The position numbers were made by a program, and so were the translations under genes. The notes beneath the pieces are model-generated. The model had not been told where the DNA came from. It did not search any database and worked only from the letters and a program-made list of their open reading frames with translations. A DNA stretch of 64,000 bases from Roseivirga sp. (GTDB taxonomy: Bacteria; Bacteroidota; Bacteroidia; Cytophagales; Cyclobacteriaceae): assembly GCA_021404565.1 (NCBI GenBank), contig JAAWWF010000001.1:1-64000 (forward strand), given 5' to 3'. Numbering within the stretch: the stretch's first letter is position 1; each line of letters begins with the position of its first letter. Of this stretch, positions 54,204 to 61,272 are shown one piece after another.

Positions 54204-55007
54204 TTAACCATTAACTAATAACCTATTCATCTTTTCAATAAAATCAGCAGCTGTATGCTCGGGTCTGGCGGTTTTCATAAAGGTTTCTCCAATGAGGAAG
54301 CCCTTATATCCATGATCGCGCAACTCGAGAATCGAAGCAGGATTGCTGATACCACTTTCAGAGATTTTAACGAAATCATCAGGAATAAGTCCTGAAAGCA
54401 CTTTCGAAGTCTCTATGGATACTTCAAAGGTCTTCAGGTTGCGATTGTTGACTCCCACTATATCGAGGTGTTCATTCAGGTTTTGCTCCAGCTCTTCTTC
54501 ATTGTGTACTTCCATCAGTACCTCCAGATCGAGTGACTTTGCAAAAGCTGCGAGCTGTTTGAGTCTGGTAGGTTCCAGTGCCGCTGCAATCAGAAGAATC
54601 GCGTCCGCCCCGATTGATTTTGCCTCTGTAATCTGGTATTCATCAATGATGAAATCTTTTCTCAGCACCGGACAGAAATTGAATTTCCGGGCCGTCATCA
54701 GGTCCTCGCTTTTACCCCCAAAAAATTTGTTATCGGTAAGTACCGAAAGGGCTGAGGCTCCGGCCTGCATATAGCCGATGGTAGTTCGCTCTACCTGGGC
54801 ATGTGCATTGATAATTCCTTTAGAGGGTGATTGCCGCTTGAACTCAGCAATGATACCCGACTTGTCTTCTCTTAAAAGGTACCTGGTGAGCGATACTGTT
54901 TTACCTTCAAAGTAGAGGCTTTGCTCCAACAGCTTGGTTGGGAACAGGCTCTTGCGCTCGGCTACCTCCTGCTGCTTATGTGCGATGATTTGGTTTAAAA
55001 TATCCAT
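54204..55007 (-). CDS. trpC: Indole-3-glycerol-phosphate synthase
   Basis: The protein has 267 residues. Family marks: IIAEFKRQSPSKGII with the catalytic Lys, YMQAGASALSVLTDNKFFGG, VLRKDFIIDEYQI (Lys/Asp), GADAILLIAAAL, LEVLMEVHNEEEL, IVGVNNRNLKTFEV, and the phosphate loop SESGISNPASI then GFLIGETFM. It closes the indole ring from CdRP. It is preceded by a hairpin-containing gap after trpD and followed by an AT-rich gap with TAACTAATAAC words before trpF. Confidence 0.96.
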   Translation of the reverse strand: MDILNQIIAHKQQEVAERKSLFPTKLLEQSLYFEGKTVSLTRYLLREDKSGIIAEFKRQSPSKGIINAHAQVERTTIGYMQAGASALSVLTDNKFFGGKSEDLMTARKFNFCPVLRKDFIIDEYQITEAKSIGADAILLIAAALEPTRLKQLAAFAKSLDLEVLMEVHNEEELEQNLNEHLDIVGVNNRNLKTFEVSIETSKVLSGLIPDDFVKISESGISNPASILELRDHGYKGFLIGETFMKTARPEHTAADFIEKMNRLLVNG

Positions 55008-55012
55008 TTTTC

Positions 55013-55075
55013 AGTCAATGGCCGATGGTTGATGGTTCATAGTCGTTATTGACTATGGACCATGGTCTATCGACT
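55013..55075. repeat. Intergenic hairpin (GTCAATGG/CCATGG words) between trpD and trpC
   Basis: CATAGTC (55038-55044) and GACTATG (55051-55057) pair around GTTATT. The outer sequence AGTCAATGG...GATGGTT (from 55013) pairs imperfectly with GACCATGG...ATCGACT (to 55075), making a ~28-bp imperfect stem that fills almost the whole gap. Confidence 0.7.
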
Positions 55076-55078
55076 AAT

Positions 55079-56065
55079 TTATAATTCTAATATTCGTTTA
55101 AATGTACTGAGTGCTTTACCTGATTCCAGGGATTCGCGGGCGTGGCCGACAGCATCTTCTACGCTGTATCCTTTGCCACATTGTAGTGCCATGGCCGCAT
55201 TCGCAATGACCACATTGTTTTGTTCTTCGGTGCCTCCTCCTTTCAGAATGGTTTCGAAGATCTTAGCAGACTCCTCAACCGTATCACCTCCGAAAATAGT
55301 TTCCGCCTTGATGCGTTTCATGCCCAGAGCTTCCGGGTTTACAATTTCCTCCTGATCATGGGTGATTTTTTTGAAGCTTCCGGTAAGTGAAATCTCATCA
55401 TAGCCGTCCAGCGCATGCAGGATTACAAAGTGTTTGTCAGTTTTCTGATAGAGGTAGCCATACAGTCTTGCCAGTTCGAGGCTAAAAACTCCCACCAACT
55501 GCTTTTTAGGAAAAGAAGGGTTTACCATGGGGCCCAGCATATTGAAGAAGGTTTTTACTCCCAGCTCTCTGCGAATGGGTGCCACATTTTTCATGGCCGG
55601 ATGAAAGAGCGGTGCATGCAGAAAACAAAGCCCGCATTCATCCAGACTTTTTCTCAGCCTGCCTACATCATTGGTAAACTCATAGCCAAAGTGCGCCATC
55701 AGATTCGATGATCCCGACACTGAAGAAACTCCATTATTACCATGCTTGGCCACGTTCTGTCCCGCTCCGGCTACAATGAAGGATGCCAGTGTAGAGATAT
55801 TGAAGGTGTTTTTCCCATCACCTCCCGTACCACAGAGGTCAATGGCATCGTACTCGGGAATATCAACAGGCACACAAAGCTCCAGCATAGCATCCCGAAA
55901 GCCTTCCAGCTCTTCTACCGTGATGCTGCGCATCAGGTATACCGTAAGAAAAGAGGCGACCTGGCTCTGATTGTACTTGCCTTGGGCAAGATTCACCAGA
56001 ATCTCTTTCGCTGTCTGTTTGTCCAGCGACTTATAATCAAATAGTTGGTTAAGAATCTCTTTCAT
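55079..56065 (-). CDS. trpD: Anthranilate phosphoribosyltransferase
   Basis: The protein has 328 residues. It has the PRPP loop DLCGTGGDGKNTFNIST, VAKHGNNGVSSVSGSSNLMAHFG, and NMLGPMVNPSFPKKQLVGVFS, with RRELGVKTF just before; HALDGYDEISLTG also matches. It joins anthranilate to PRPP. It starts 3 bases after the trpG stop, so the two are tightly linked. Confidence 0.96.
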   Translation of the reverse strand: MKEILNQLFDYKSLDKQTAKEILVNLAQGKYNQSQVASFLTVYLMRSITVEELEGFRDAMLELCVPVDIPEYDAIDLCGTGGDGKNTFNISTLASFIVAGAGQNVAKHGNNGVSSVSGSSNLMAHFGYEFTNDVGRLRKSLDECGLCFLHAPLFHPAMKNVAPIRRELGVKTFFNMLGPMVNPSFPKKQLVGVFSLELARLYGYLYQKTDKHFVILHALDGYDEISLTGSFKKITHDQEEIVNPEALGMKRIKAETIFGGDTVEESAKIFETILKGGGTEEQNNVVIANAAMALQCGKGYSVEDAVGHARESLESGKALSTFKRILEL

Positions 56066-56067
56066 TA

Positions 56068-56709
56068 TTACTTCTCGTCTTCGCGGGCAATCAAATCCAG
56101 TCGGTTATTTAAAATTGAGTCGATATTGTGACTATTGTCATCATTGATCCAGTTTTGGAGCAGCTTATGCCCAAACTCGGTCATGATGGATTCCGGGTGA
56201 AACTGTACCCCCCTCACATCATAGATTTTGTGGCGAATGGCCATTACTTCTCCAAATTCATCCACAGCGGTAACTTCAAGCTCATCTCCGAGCTGGTTCT
56301 TATTTACATTCCAGCTATGGTAATGGCATATCTGATATTCGTCTGGGATATCGCAGAACATCCGGTCTTCCGGTATGGTCACTTTCACCTTACTCGATAC
56401 CCCATGCAGCACTACCGGCATGTTGTAGAGCTCAGCACCATAAGCTTCGGCAATCCCCTGATGCCCAAGGCATACACCTAATATGCTTTTAGTCGCACCA
56501 TAGCGTTTGATCAGCTCGGGCATAATGCCGGCTTCTTCAGGAATACCCGGCCCGGGTGAAAGCAGGATCTTATCGTACGCTTCGACCGCTTCCAGAGAAA
56601 TCTGATCATTCCGTAAAACGTCTATATCCGCTTCATAGCCCAGCTCCTTCAGGTAGTGCACCAGGTTGTAGGTGAATGAATCGTAATTATCTAAGACTAG
56701 TATTTTCAT
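56068..56709 (-). CDS. trpG: Anthranilate synthase component II (glutamine amidotransferase)
   Basis: The protein has 213 residues. It opens KILVLDNYDSFTYNLVHYLKELG, then LLSPGPGIPEEAGI, the nucleophile Cys in ILGVCLGHQGIAEAYGA, and the His-Glu pair in GVQFHPESIMTEFG. It supplies ammonia from glutamine to TrpE. It lies directly downstream of the four-helix-bundle gene, which separates it from its partner trpE. Confidence 0.95.
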   Translation of the reverse strand: MKILVLDNYDSFTYNLVHYLKELGYEADIDVLRNDQISLEAVEAYDKILLSPGPGIPEEAGIMPELIKRYGATKSILGVCLGHQGIAEAYGAELYNMPVVLHGVSSKVKVTIPEDRMFCDIPDEYQICHYHSWNVNKNQLGDELEVTAVDEFGEVMAIRHKIYDVRGVQFHPESIMTEFGHKLLQNWINDDNSHNIDSILNNRLDLIAREDEK

Positions 56710-56728
56710 TTTGGTCGCTTCGCTTGAG

Positions 56729-57152
56729 AGTTATCGGTTAATAGTTATTGGTTATCAGGACGTTCTTTCGCCTTTTGGAGATAATTGACATAGCCGTTGA
56801 GAATCTTAAGACATTCATCGAGCTTGGCCTGGAATTCATTCAAAGTTGTTTCGTTGATATATCCTTCATCAAAGGCAACAATCAGATGATCAAGTGTTTC
56901 GGTTAGAGAACCTCTTGATACTCTACAGAATTGAATGTTCTCTTGATAATGGAATCTCCCGTAACCTTCAGCAATATTGGCAGTTACTGATCTACTCGAA
57001 CGTTTGATCTGACTTACCAATGAATACTTCTCCTCTGTTGGGAAACTCTTTACCAGCTCAGAGATAGCCTTCCGCAACTGTCTGGCTTTTTTCAATGCCT
57101 CCAGTTCTGTAAAACGCTTGATATTCATCCCAATAACTATTAACTAATAACT
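56729..57152. repeat. 23-bp inverted repeats framing the four-helix-bundle gene (possible IVS-like cassette)
   Basis: The left arm (56729-56751, AGTTATCGGTTAATAGTTAT then TGG) covers the gene's stop codon. The right arm (57130-57152, beginning CCAATAACTATTAACTAATA) begins one base upstream of its ATG. The arms are reverse complements at 21 of 23 positions. Transcribed, they would form a long stem enclosing the whole ORF and excising or masking its start. The geometry recalls 23S rRNA intervening sequences, which also carry four-helix-bundle genes between inverted repeats. Confidence 0.75.
56745..57128 (-). CDS. Four-helix-bundle protein (S23/IVP family)
   Basis: The protein has 127 residues, the usual family length. 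It has the signature blocks LEALKKARQLRKAISELVKSFPTEEKYSLVSQIKRSSRSVTANIAEGYGR and EYNIQFCRVSRGSLTETLDHLIVAFDEGYIN-like helices, the pattern of proteins encoded in 23S rRNA intervening sequences and of diversity-generating-element Avd-like proteins. It may bind RNA; that is inference from the family. It interrupts the tryptophan operon between trpE and trpG and is framed by inverted repeats that touch both its start and stop codons. Confidence 0.88.
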   Translation of the reverse strand: MNIKRFTELEALKKARQLRKAISELVKSFPTEEKYSLVSQIKRSSRSVTANIAEGYGRFHYQENIQFCRVSRGSLTETLDHLIVAFDEGYINETTLNEFQAKLDECLKILNGYVNYLQKAKERPDNQ

Positions 57153-57167
57153 CACTTACTATATTCC

Positions 57168-58577
57168 TCACCTTATTTCCTGTGCCAATTCAATTGCTTT
57201 TCTCAAAGCGGCCAGCTTGTTATTTACTTCCTGCAGTTCTGATTCTCGGTTAGATTTGGCTACCACACCAGCTCCTGCCTGATAGTAGAGCGTATTGCTC
57301 AGACTCAGGAAGGAGCGGATCATGATTGCATGGTTGAAATCACCGTTGAAGCCCATAAAACCAATGGCTCCTCCATAATATCCTCTGCGGGTACTTTCGT
57401 ACTCATTGATCAATTGCATAGCCCTTACTTTCGGGGCTCCGCTCAGCGTACCAGCCGGAAAGGTGCCTGAGATCATTTCTGTCGATTCCATTTCATCGCG
57501 TAACGTACCTGTGACCTTCGATACCAAGTGAATCACATGCGAGAAATATTGAATTTCTTTGTAGGTGTCTACCACAACATCAGAACCTGCTCTGCTCAGG
57601 TCGTTTCTGGCCAGGTCTACCAGCATTACATGCTCTGAGTTTTCCTTAGGATCGTCATGGAGCTTCTTGGCTAGCTCGGCATCGGCAGCGTCATTGCCTG
57701 TTCTGCGAAAGGTGCCGGCAATCGGGTGAATAGTGGCTTTGCGATCTTTAATTACCAGTTGCGCTTCGGGAGACGATCCAAAAATCTTAAAACTACCATA
57801 GTCGAAGTAGAACAGGTAGGGTGAAGGATTTACTGACCTCAGTGCCCTGTAAACGTTGAACTCATCTCCCTTAAAGCCACTCTGAAACCTTCTGGAGAGT
57901 ACTATCTGGAATACATCTCCCCGAAAACAGTGCTCCATACCTTTATCAATCATTTCCAGAAACTCCTGGTCATTGTAGTTAGAGGCTTCCTCATCGGTGG
58001 TGACAAATTCGTAGGAGGGATAGTTCTTATTGTTTACCAGGTTCTCAATAGAGCCAATGCCTTTAGCCTCCGTACCCTCCGGACTATGCTCAAAAATGAA
58101 GAGTTCATTCTTGAAATGGTCTATGGCGATGACATAGCGATAGACATGATAGAGAATATCCGGAATTCCATATTGGTCATCCTTGCCCTGTGGTACGGGA
58201 ATTTGCTCGAAGTACTGCACGGCATCATAGCCGATATAACCAAAGAGTCCATTGTTGATGAATTTGAATTCGTTTTCATCTGTCTCAAAGGCTCCCGCAA
58301 AAGCACTTAGCTTTTCCTGAGCTTCAATACCTGCTACAGTGCCAGACACCTCTTCGGCCTCGGGAAGTGACTGTTTGAAACTTCCTTCCTTGACCTCGAA
58401 GCGGGCCAGAGGTTCACAGCAGATGTATGAGAAGCTATTCTCATTGCCGTGGTAATCCGAACTTTCCAGGAGTATCGGGTTTTCGTATTTATCCCTCAAC
58501 TTCAGGTAAATGCTCACCGGAGTGACCGTATCGGCCAGTAGTTTTTTATAAGTAGTTGTCAGCTTAATCTTTGCCAT
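57168..58577 (-). CDS. trpE: Anthranilate synthase component I
   Basis: The protein has 469 residues from the ATG at 58577; a TTG two codons earlier is less likely. The N-terminal feedback-binding part (~1-200) has ILLESSDYHGNENSFSYICCEPL, containing the LLES tryptophan-contact motif. The chorismate-binding domain has FQIVLSRRFQSGF, PSPYLFYFDYG, HPIAGTFRRTG, LVDLARNDLSRAG, GTFPAGTLSGAPKVRAMQLI and GAGVVAKSNRESELQE. It makes anthranilate from chorismate with ammonia from TrpG. It is the first structural gene after the attenuator. Confidence 0.96.
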   Translation of the reverse strand: MAKIKLTTTYKKLLADTVTPVSIYLKLRDKYENPILLESSDYHGNENSFSYICCEPLARFEVKEGSFKQSLPEAEEVSGTVAGIEAQEKLSAFAGAFETDENEFKFINNGLFGYIGYDAVQYFEQIPVPQGKDDQYGIPDILYHVYRYVIAIDHFKNELFIFEHSPEGTEAKGIGSIENLVNNKNYPSYEFVTTDEEASNYNDQEFLEMIDKGMEHCFRGDVFQIVLSRRFQSGFKGDEFNVYRALRSVNPSPYLFYFDYGSFKIFGSSPEAQLVIKDRKATIHPIAGTFRRTGNDAADAELAKKLHDDPKENSEHVMLVDLARNDLSRAGSDVVVDTYKEIQYFSHVIHLVSKVTGTLRDEMESTEMISGTFPAGTLSGAPKVRAMQLINEYESTRRGYYGGAIGFMGFNGDFNHAIMIRSFLSLSNTLYYQAGAGVVAKSNRESELQEVNNKLAALRKAIELAQEIR

Positions 58578-58637
58578 TATCAACTTGTTTTCTATTCTCT
58601 TGTCTCAATTTCAGGTCATTTCAGAACCCTATAAACG

Positions 58638-58668
58638 AAAAAAAGCCCGCATGAACTGCGGGCTTTTT
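58638..58668 (-). terminator. trp attenuator (intrinsic terminator in the leader)
   Basis: On the minus strand AAAAAGCCCGC (58668-58658) pairs with GCGGGCTTTTT (58650-58640) around the loop AGTTCAT, with a seven-T tract. It lies between trpL and trpE, 61 bp before the trpE start. An alternative partner, CGTGAAC (58706-58700), can pair with GTTCATG (58656-58650) with one G-U pair and so compete with the terminator. Confidence 0.92.
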
Positions 58669-58706
58669 GTTATAGCTATAGACTTTACAAAGCTTGATCG
58701 TTCACG

Positions 58707-58763
58707 TTATCGGAGTTCCGTTACGTGCCACCACCATGCTGTATGTAAAGCGTTGTTTCTCAT
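58707..58763 (-). CDS. trpL: trp leader peptide with three tandem Trp codons
   Basis: An 18-residue peptide, MRNNALHTAWWWHVTELR, read from the ATG at 58763 to the TAA at 58707. Three TGG codons lie at 58728-58736. Immediately after, CACGT (58727-58723) and ACGTG (58707-58703) can pair as a pause hairpin that a ribosome stalled on the Trp codons would melt, freeing the anti-terminator segment. Together with the attenuator this is classic ribosome-mediated transcription attenuation: low charged tRNA-Trp lets trpE and the downstream genes be transcribed. Confidence 0.93.
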   Translation of the reverse strand: MRNNALHTAWWWHVTELR

Positions 58764-58770
58764 TGAGCCG

Positions 58771-58801
58771 CTAATGTAGAAAAGGATTTTTTAACTGCAA
58801 A
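58771..58801 (-). promoter_or_regulatory. Candidate trp operon promoter (Bacteroidetes type)
   Basis: On the minus strand TTTG (58801-58798) and TACATTAG (58778-58771) are separated by 19 bases, matching the Bacteroidetes TTTG-N19-TAnnTTTG promoter at all fixed positions but one. Transcription would start very close to the trpL ATG, giving a leaderless or nearly leaderless leader peptide. Confidence 0.6.
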
Positions 58802-59084
58802 TGGAAATTTGAGAATTTGTTGAAAACTATTTTTCCAATTAGCGGCTGGCTTACAATTAGCCAGATCTTCACCCATATGCTAATCGTTTACATCCGTTAA
58901 TCTCAACAGCGCATCTATTCAGTCAGCTTTTCTCTATTTAAGCGGCTTTGCAAATAGCGCACAGGTGCAAGAGTATTATTTCTCTGAAAACCCGGGGGAG
59001 ATTACTGAATCACGAGCCGCAGGAAAACCAATTTTACCTGGATATTCCCTGAACTGAGAATACAGATGAAATAAGGTCTTATAG

Positions 59085-59137
59085 AAAAAGGCAGAGCCAT
59101 CAGAAAGATTTTGAAATAATCTCTGACAACCCTGCCT
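59085..59137 (-). terminator. Intrinsic terminator of the PEGA lipoprotein gene
   Basis: On the minus strand AGGCAG (59137-59132) pairs with CTGCCT (59094-59089), and an inner stem TCAGA/TCTGA region is also complementary, followed by TTTTCT. It is about 110 bp past the gene stop. Confidence 0.75.
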
Positions 59138-59244
59138 CGATTTCTCGATTGTATGATTTTCTTTTTCTGTTAGTACATGTAAGTTGAAAGTTTCAAAAAC
59201 AAAAAAGTCTTTTGTCTGAAGTCTAACATCTACATACTCCCGAA

Positions 59245-59739
59245 CTACTGTATCTTAACCAGCTTTGATTTCAAGTGTTCCGGCACATTATCCAGATCAT
59301 AGATTTTAAGCTCTGGCTGTGTATTGGCCGCCACTGACTGTGAAAGTGTAATTGACATGTATTCACTGTCAATCTTGTACATAGCTCCTGTAGCCGGGTC
59401 AATGATGAGCATACCTATCACGCCACCGAGCAACAGATTGCCCCAGTACCATCCGTCTACTCTGAAATGAACGGGTACCATTTGAGTTTCATAACCGGTT
59501 TTGGTAACAGCAACCTGATAAGAGGCTCTTTTGAAGAATCCTGCTCCCGATTGCAGAGAGAGATTGGCGGGTGAAACACCCTTGAATATTTCAACACCCT
59601 TATGGTTGGTTACCGTCACATTAGCGCCTGTAGGCTGAGTAGTAATGGTTAAAGGGTACTGGCTTTTACTAAGGATACTCGCGCAGCTGCTTGTAAAAAC
59701 CACGAGGAGTACTAAAACTAGAGTTGAGAATTTTTTCAT
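59245..59739 (-). CDS. PEGA-type lipoprotein
   Basis: The protein has 164 residues. A lipoprotein signal (MKKFSTLVLVLLVVFTSSC, then ASILSKS) is followed by a PEGA-like surface-layer domain (LTITTQPTGANVTVTNHKGVEIFKGVSPANLSL...YQVAVTKTGYE) and a hydrophobic Gly-rich stretch (WYWGNLLLGGVIGMLIIDPATGAMYKID). This order is common in small envelope lipoproteins of this phylum. Function is unknown. It is monocistronic with its own terminator. Confidence 0.8.
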   Translation of the reverse strand: MKKFSTLVLVLLVVFTSSCASILSKSQYPLTITTQPTGANVTVTNHKGVEIFKGVSPANLSLQSGAGFFKRASYQVAVTKTGYETQMVPVHFRVDGWYWGNLLLGGVIGMLIIDPATGAMYKIDSEYMSITLSQSVAANTQPELKIYDLDNVPEHLKSKLVKIQ

Positions 59740-59828
59740 TGGTAATGAATTTACGTTGTTGTGATATTTAGTTTGTTTTAAAGACCTGAGGTCATCTTTG
59801 ACCTGTGTTTTTATTTGATAAAAAGTTT

Positions 59829-59878
59829 GACGAACTCATTATCAGATCCATTTTACCGGATCTAATAGTGAGACGAAC
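59829..59878. repeat. Palindrome framed by GACGAAC direct repeats
   Basis: CTCATTATCAGATCC (59835-59849) and GGATCTAATAGTGAG (59858-59872) are complementary at 13 of 15 positions, with an 8-nt loop. GACGAAC lies directly on both sides (59829-59835 and 59872-59878). It is in the gap between two divergent genes, so an operator is possible; a small insertion with target duplication is an alternative. Confidence 0.5.
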
Positions 59879-60035
59879 AAGTCTGCTTACTCACTTAGCA
59901 AAGGCTTTGCCAATTTTTGTTAATCCGTTAAAATTCTTGCAACTGGCAAAAACCCGGATGACAGAAATTTGATGAGATGACCTGTCGGTGAGCCTAATTC
60001 ATGATATATTAGTGGCAAGGTCAAACACATATATT

Positions 60036-60884
60036 ATGCTTAGAAAGTCTGCGCTCTCCCTTTGTCTTATTATCTGCTGTCTCTCAGGGGCATTTGCCTT
60101 TCAGGACGATCAGGTAACCCTGCTCCGTAAGCTTACCGGAGCCTCCCCCATTGCTGAAGGGATCACGCTTAAGGAACGATACGAGCAAAAGAGCCGGGAG
60201 TATGCTGCTGAGTATCTTCAAAAACAACTGGCTGAATTCTGTACAGAAACGAGCCTATCAAATTATAGCGAAACGGGTATCAATGTAATAGGAACCCTGG
60301 AAGCCACCCAACAAACCGATGAGTGGATAGTACTGGGAGCACATTACGATAGTGTAAAGGACTGCCCGGGTGCCAATGACAATGCCACTGGAACGGCTTT
60401 GGTATATGAGGTAGCCAAATACCTGAGTCAGCTAAAAGAAAGGAGTGTCAATGTTTATATCATTTTCTTTGATGAGGAAGAAAGAGGGCTGATAGGCAGC
60501 CGAGCATTTGCGAAGATGTTGAAAGAGGAAGAAGTCAACATAGTTTCTGCACATACTATAGACCAGATGGGCTGGGATGAGGATGGAGACCTGGGCATAG
60601 AACTGGAAATGCCCACCAAAGAGCTTGAAGACTTCTACAGAAAGGTAGCCAAAGACCATGGCTTTGACTTCCCTATTCACAGAACCAATGTGACGTCCAC
60701 AGATCACCGTGCCTTTCGTGAGTTGGGCTTTGATGCCATTGGTATTACTGAGGAATACAAAAACAAGGATACCACGCCCCATTATCACAGATCAACCGAT
60801 ACTTTCGAGACCGTGAACCTGGACTACCTCAAGTCCACCACCGATTATGTAAAGAAGGTATTCGAAGCGCTAGTCAGTCACTGA
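60036..60884 (+). CDS. Secreted M28-family zinc aminopeptidase
   Basis: The protein has 282 residues from the ATG at 60036, which gives a signal peptide (MLRKSALSLCLIICCLSGAFA). It has the full set of zinc ligands: GAHYDSVKDCPGANDNATG (His, Asp and bridging Asp), FFDEEERGLIGSR (catalytic Glu and metal Glu), HTIDQMGWD (Asp) and TPHYHRSTDTFE (His). Unlike the peptidase at 24975-26345, the canonical His-x-Asp is intact. It is a compact single-domain exopeptidase. Its last 15 bp overlap the convergent DoxX gene. Confidence 0.92.
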   Translation: MLRKSALSLCLIICCLSGAFAFQDDQVTLLRKLTGASPIAEGITLKERYEQKSREYAAEYLQKQLAEFCTETSLSNYSETGINVIGTLEATQQTDEWIVLGAHYDSVKDCPGANDNATGTALVYEVAKYLSQLKERSVNVYIIFFDEEERGLIGSRAFAKMLKEEEVNIVSAHTIDQMGWDEDGDLGIELEMPTKELEDFYRKVAKDHGFDFPIHRTNVTSTDHRAFRELGFDAIGITEEYKNKDTTPHYHRSTDTFETVNLDYLKSTTDYVKKVFEALVSH

Positions 60885-61268
60885 TTTAAATCCAGGGCGC
60901 CAGCGCTGTTTCCATCTGCCAAAAAGTGGCACCAACAAAATCGCTATGCCAAACCAGGGGTCGATCAAAGATAAATCTGACTCGTTGAAAAGCAGAGTGA
61001 AGAATGCCCCGAGCAAAATAGCAATCAGCATAAGGCTTGCATAGCTGGACAGTTTTGGAATGAGTACAAACAAGGCCACGCCTATTTCCAAAACACCAAT
61101 CACAATGGAAAAGCCAGCAGGATATCCCCATTTTGCAAACCATGTTTTCCAGCCTTCCAGATGCTCAAACTTACCATAGCCAGCATCTATCATTTGCAAA
61201 GCCCCAACTACAGTAAAGAGCCATAGTACCACCAACCAGCTATATTTTTTCAATTTTGACTTGTCCAT
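60870..61268 (-). CDS. DoxX-like integral membrane protein
   Basis: The protein has 132 residues and four transmembrane helices: WLVVLWLFTVVGALQMIDAG, AGFSIVIGVLEIGVALFVLI, SYASLMLIAILLGAFFTLLF and PWFGIAILLVPLF. The DoxX-like features are a first-helix end AGYGKFEH and EIGVALFVL in helix 2. Family members are thought to take part in redox or quinone-linked membrane reactions. It overlaps the M28 gene end and is four bases downstream of the YceI-TPR gene, with which it is probably co-transcribed. Confidence 0.82.
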   Translation of the reverse strand: MDKSKLKKYSWLVVLWLFTVVGALQMIDAGYGKFEHLEGWKTWFAKWGYPAGFSIVIGVLEIGVALFVLIPKLSSYASLMLIAILLGAFFTLLFNESDLSLIDPWFGIAILLVPLFGRWKQRWRPGFKSVTD

Positions 61269-61272
61269 AAGG

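Larger units (their letters stand above)
58764..59244. other. trp upstream region with inverted repeats; no gene seen
   Basis: No gene is visible. An exact 10-bp inverted repeat AGCCGCTAAT (58766-58775) / ATTAGCGGCT (58838-58847) brackets the candidate trp promoter, and a 6-bp hairpin CTGGCT/AGCCAG (58846-58864) overlaps its far arm. These are possible operator or transcript structures. The rest, up to 59084, holds nothing I can name; the terminator of the next gene occupies 59085-59137. Confidence 0.5.
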
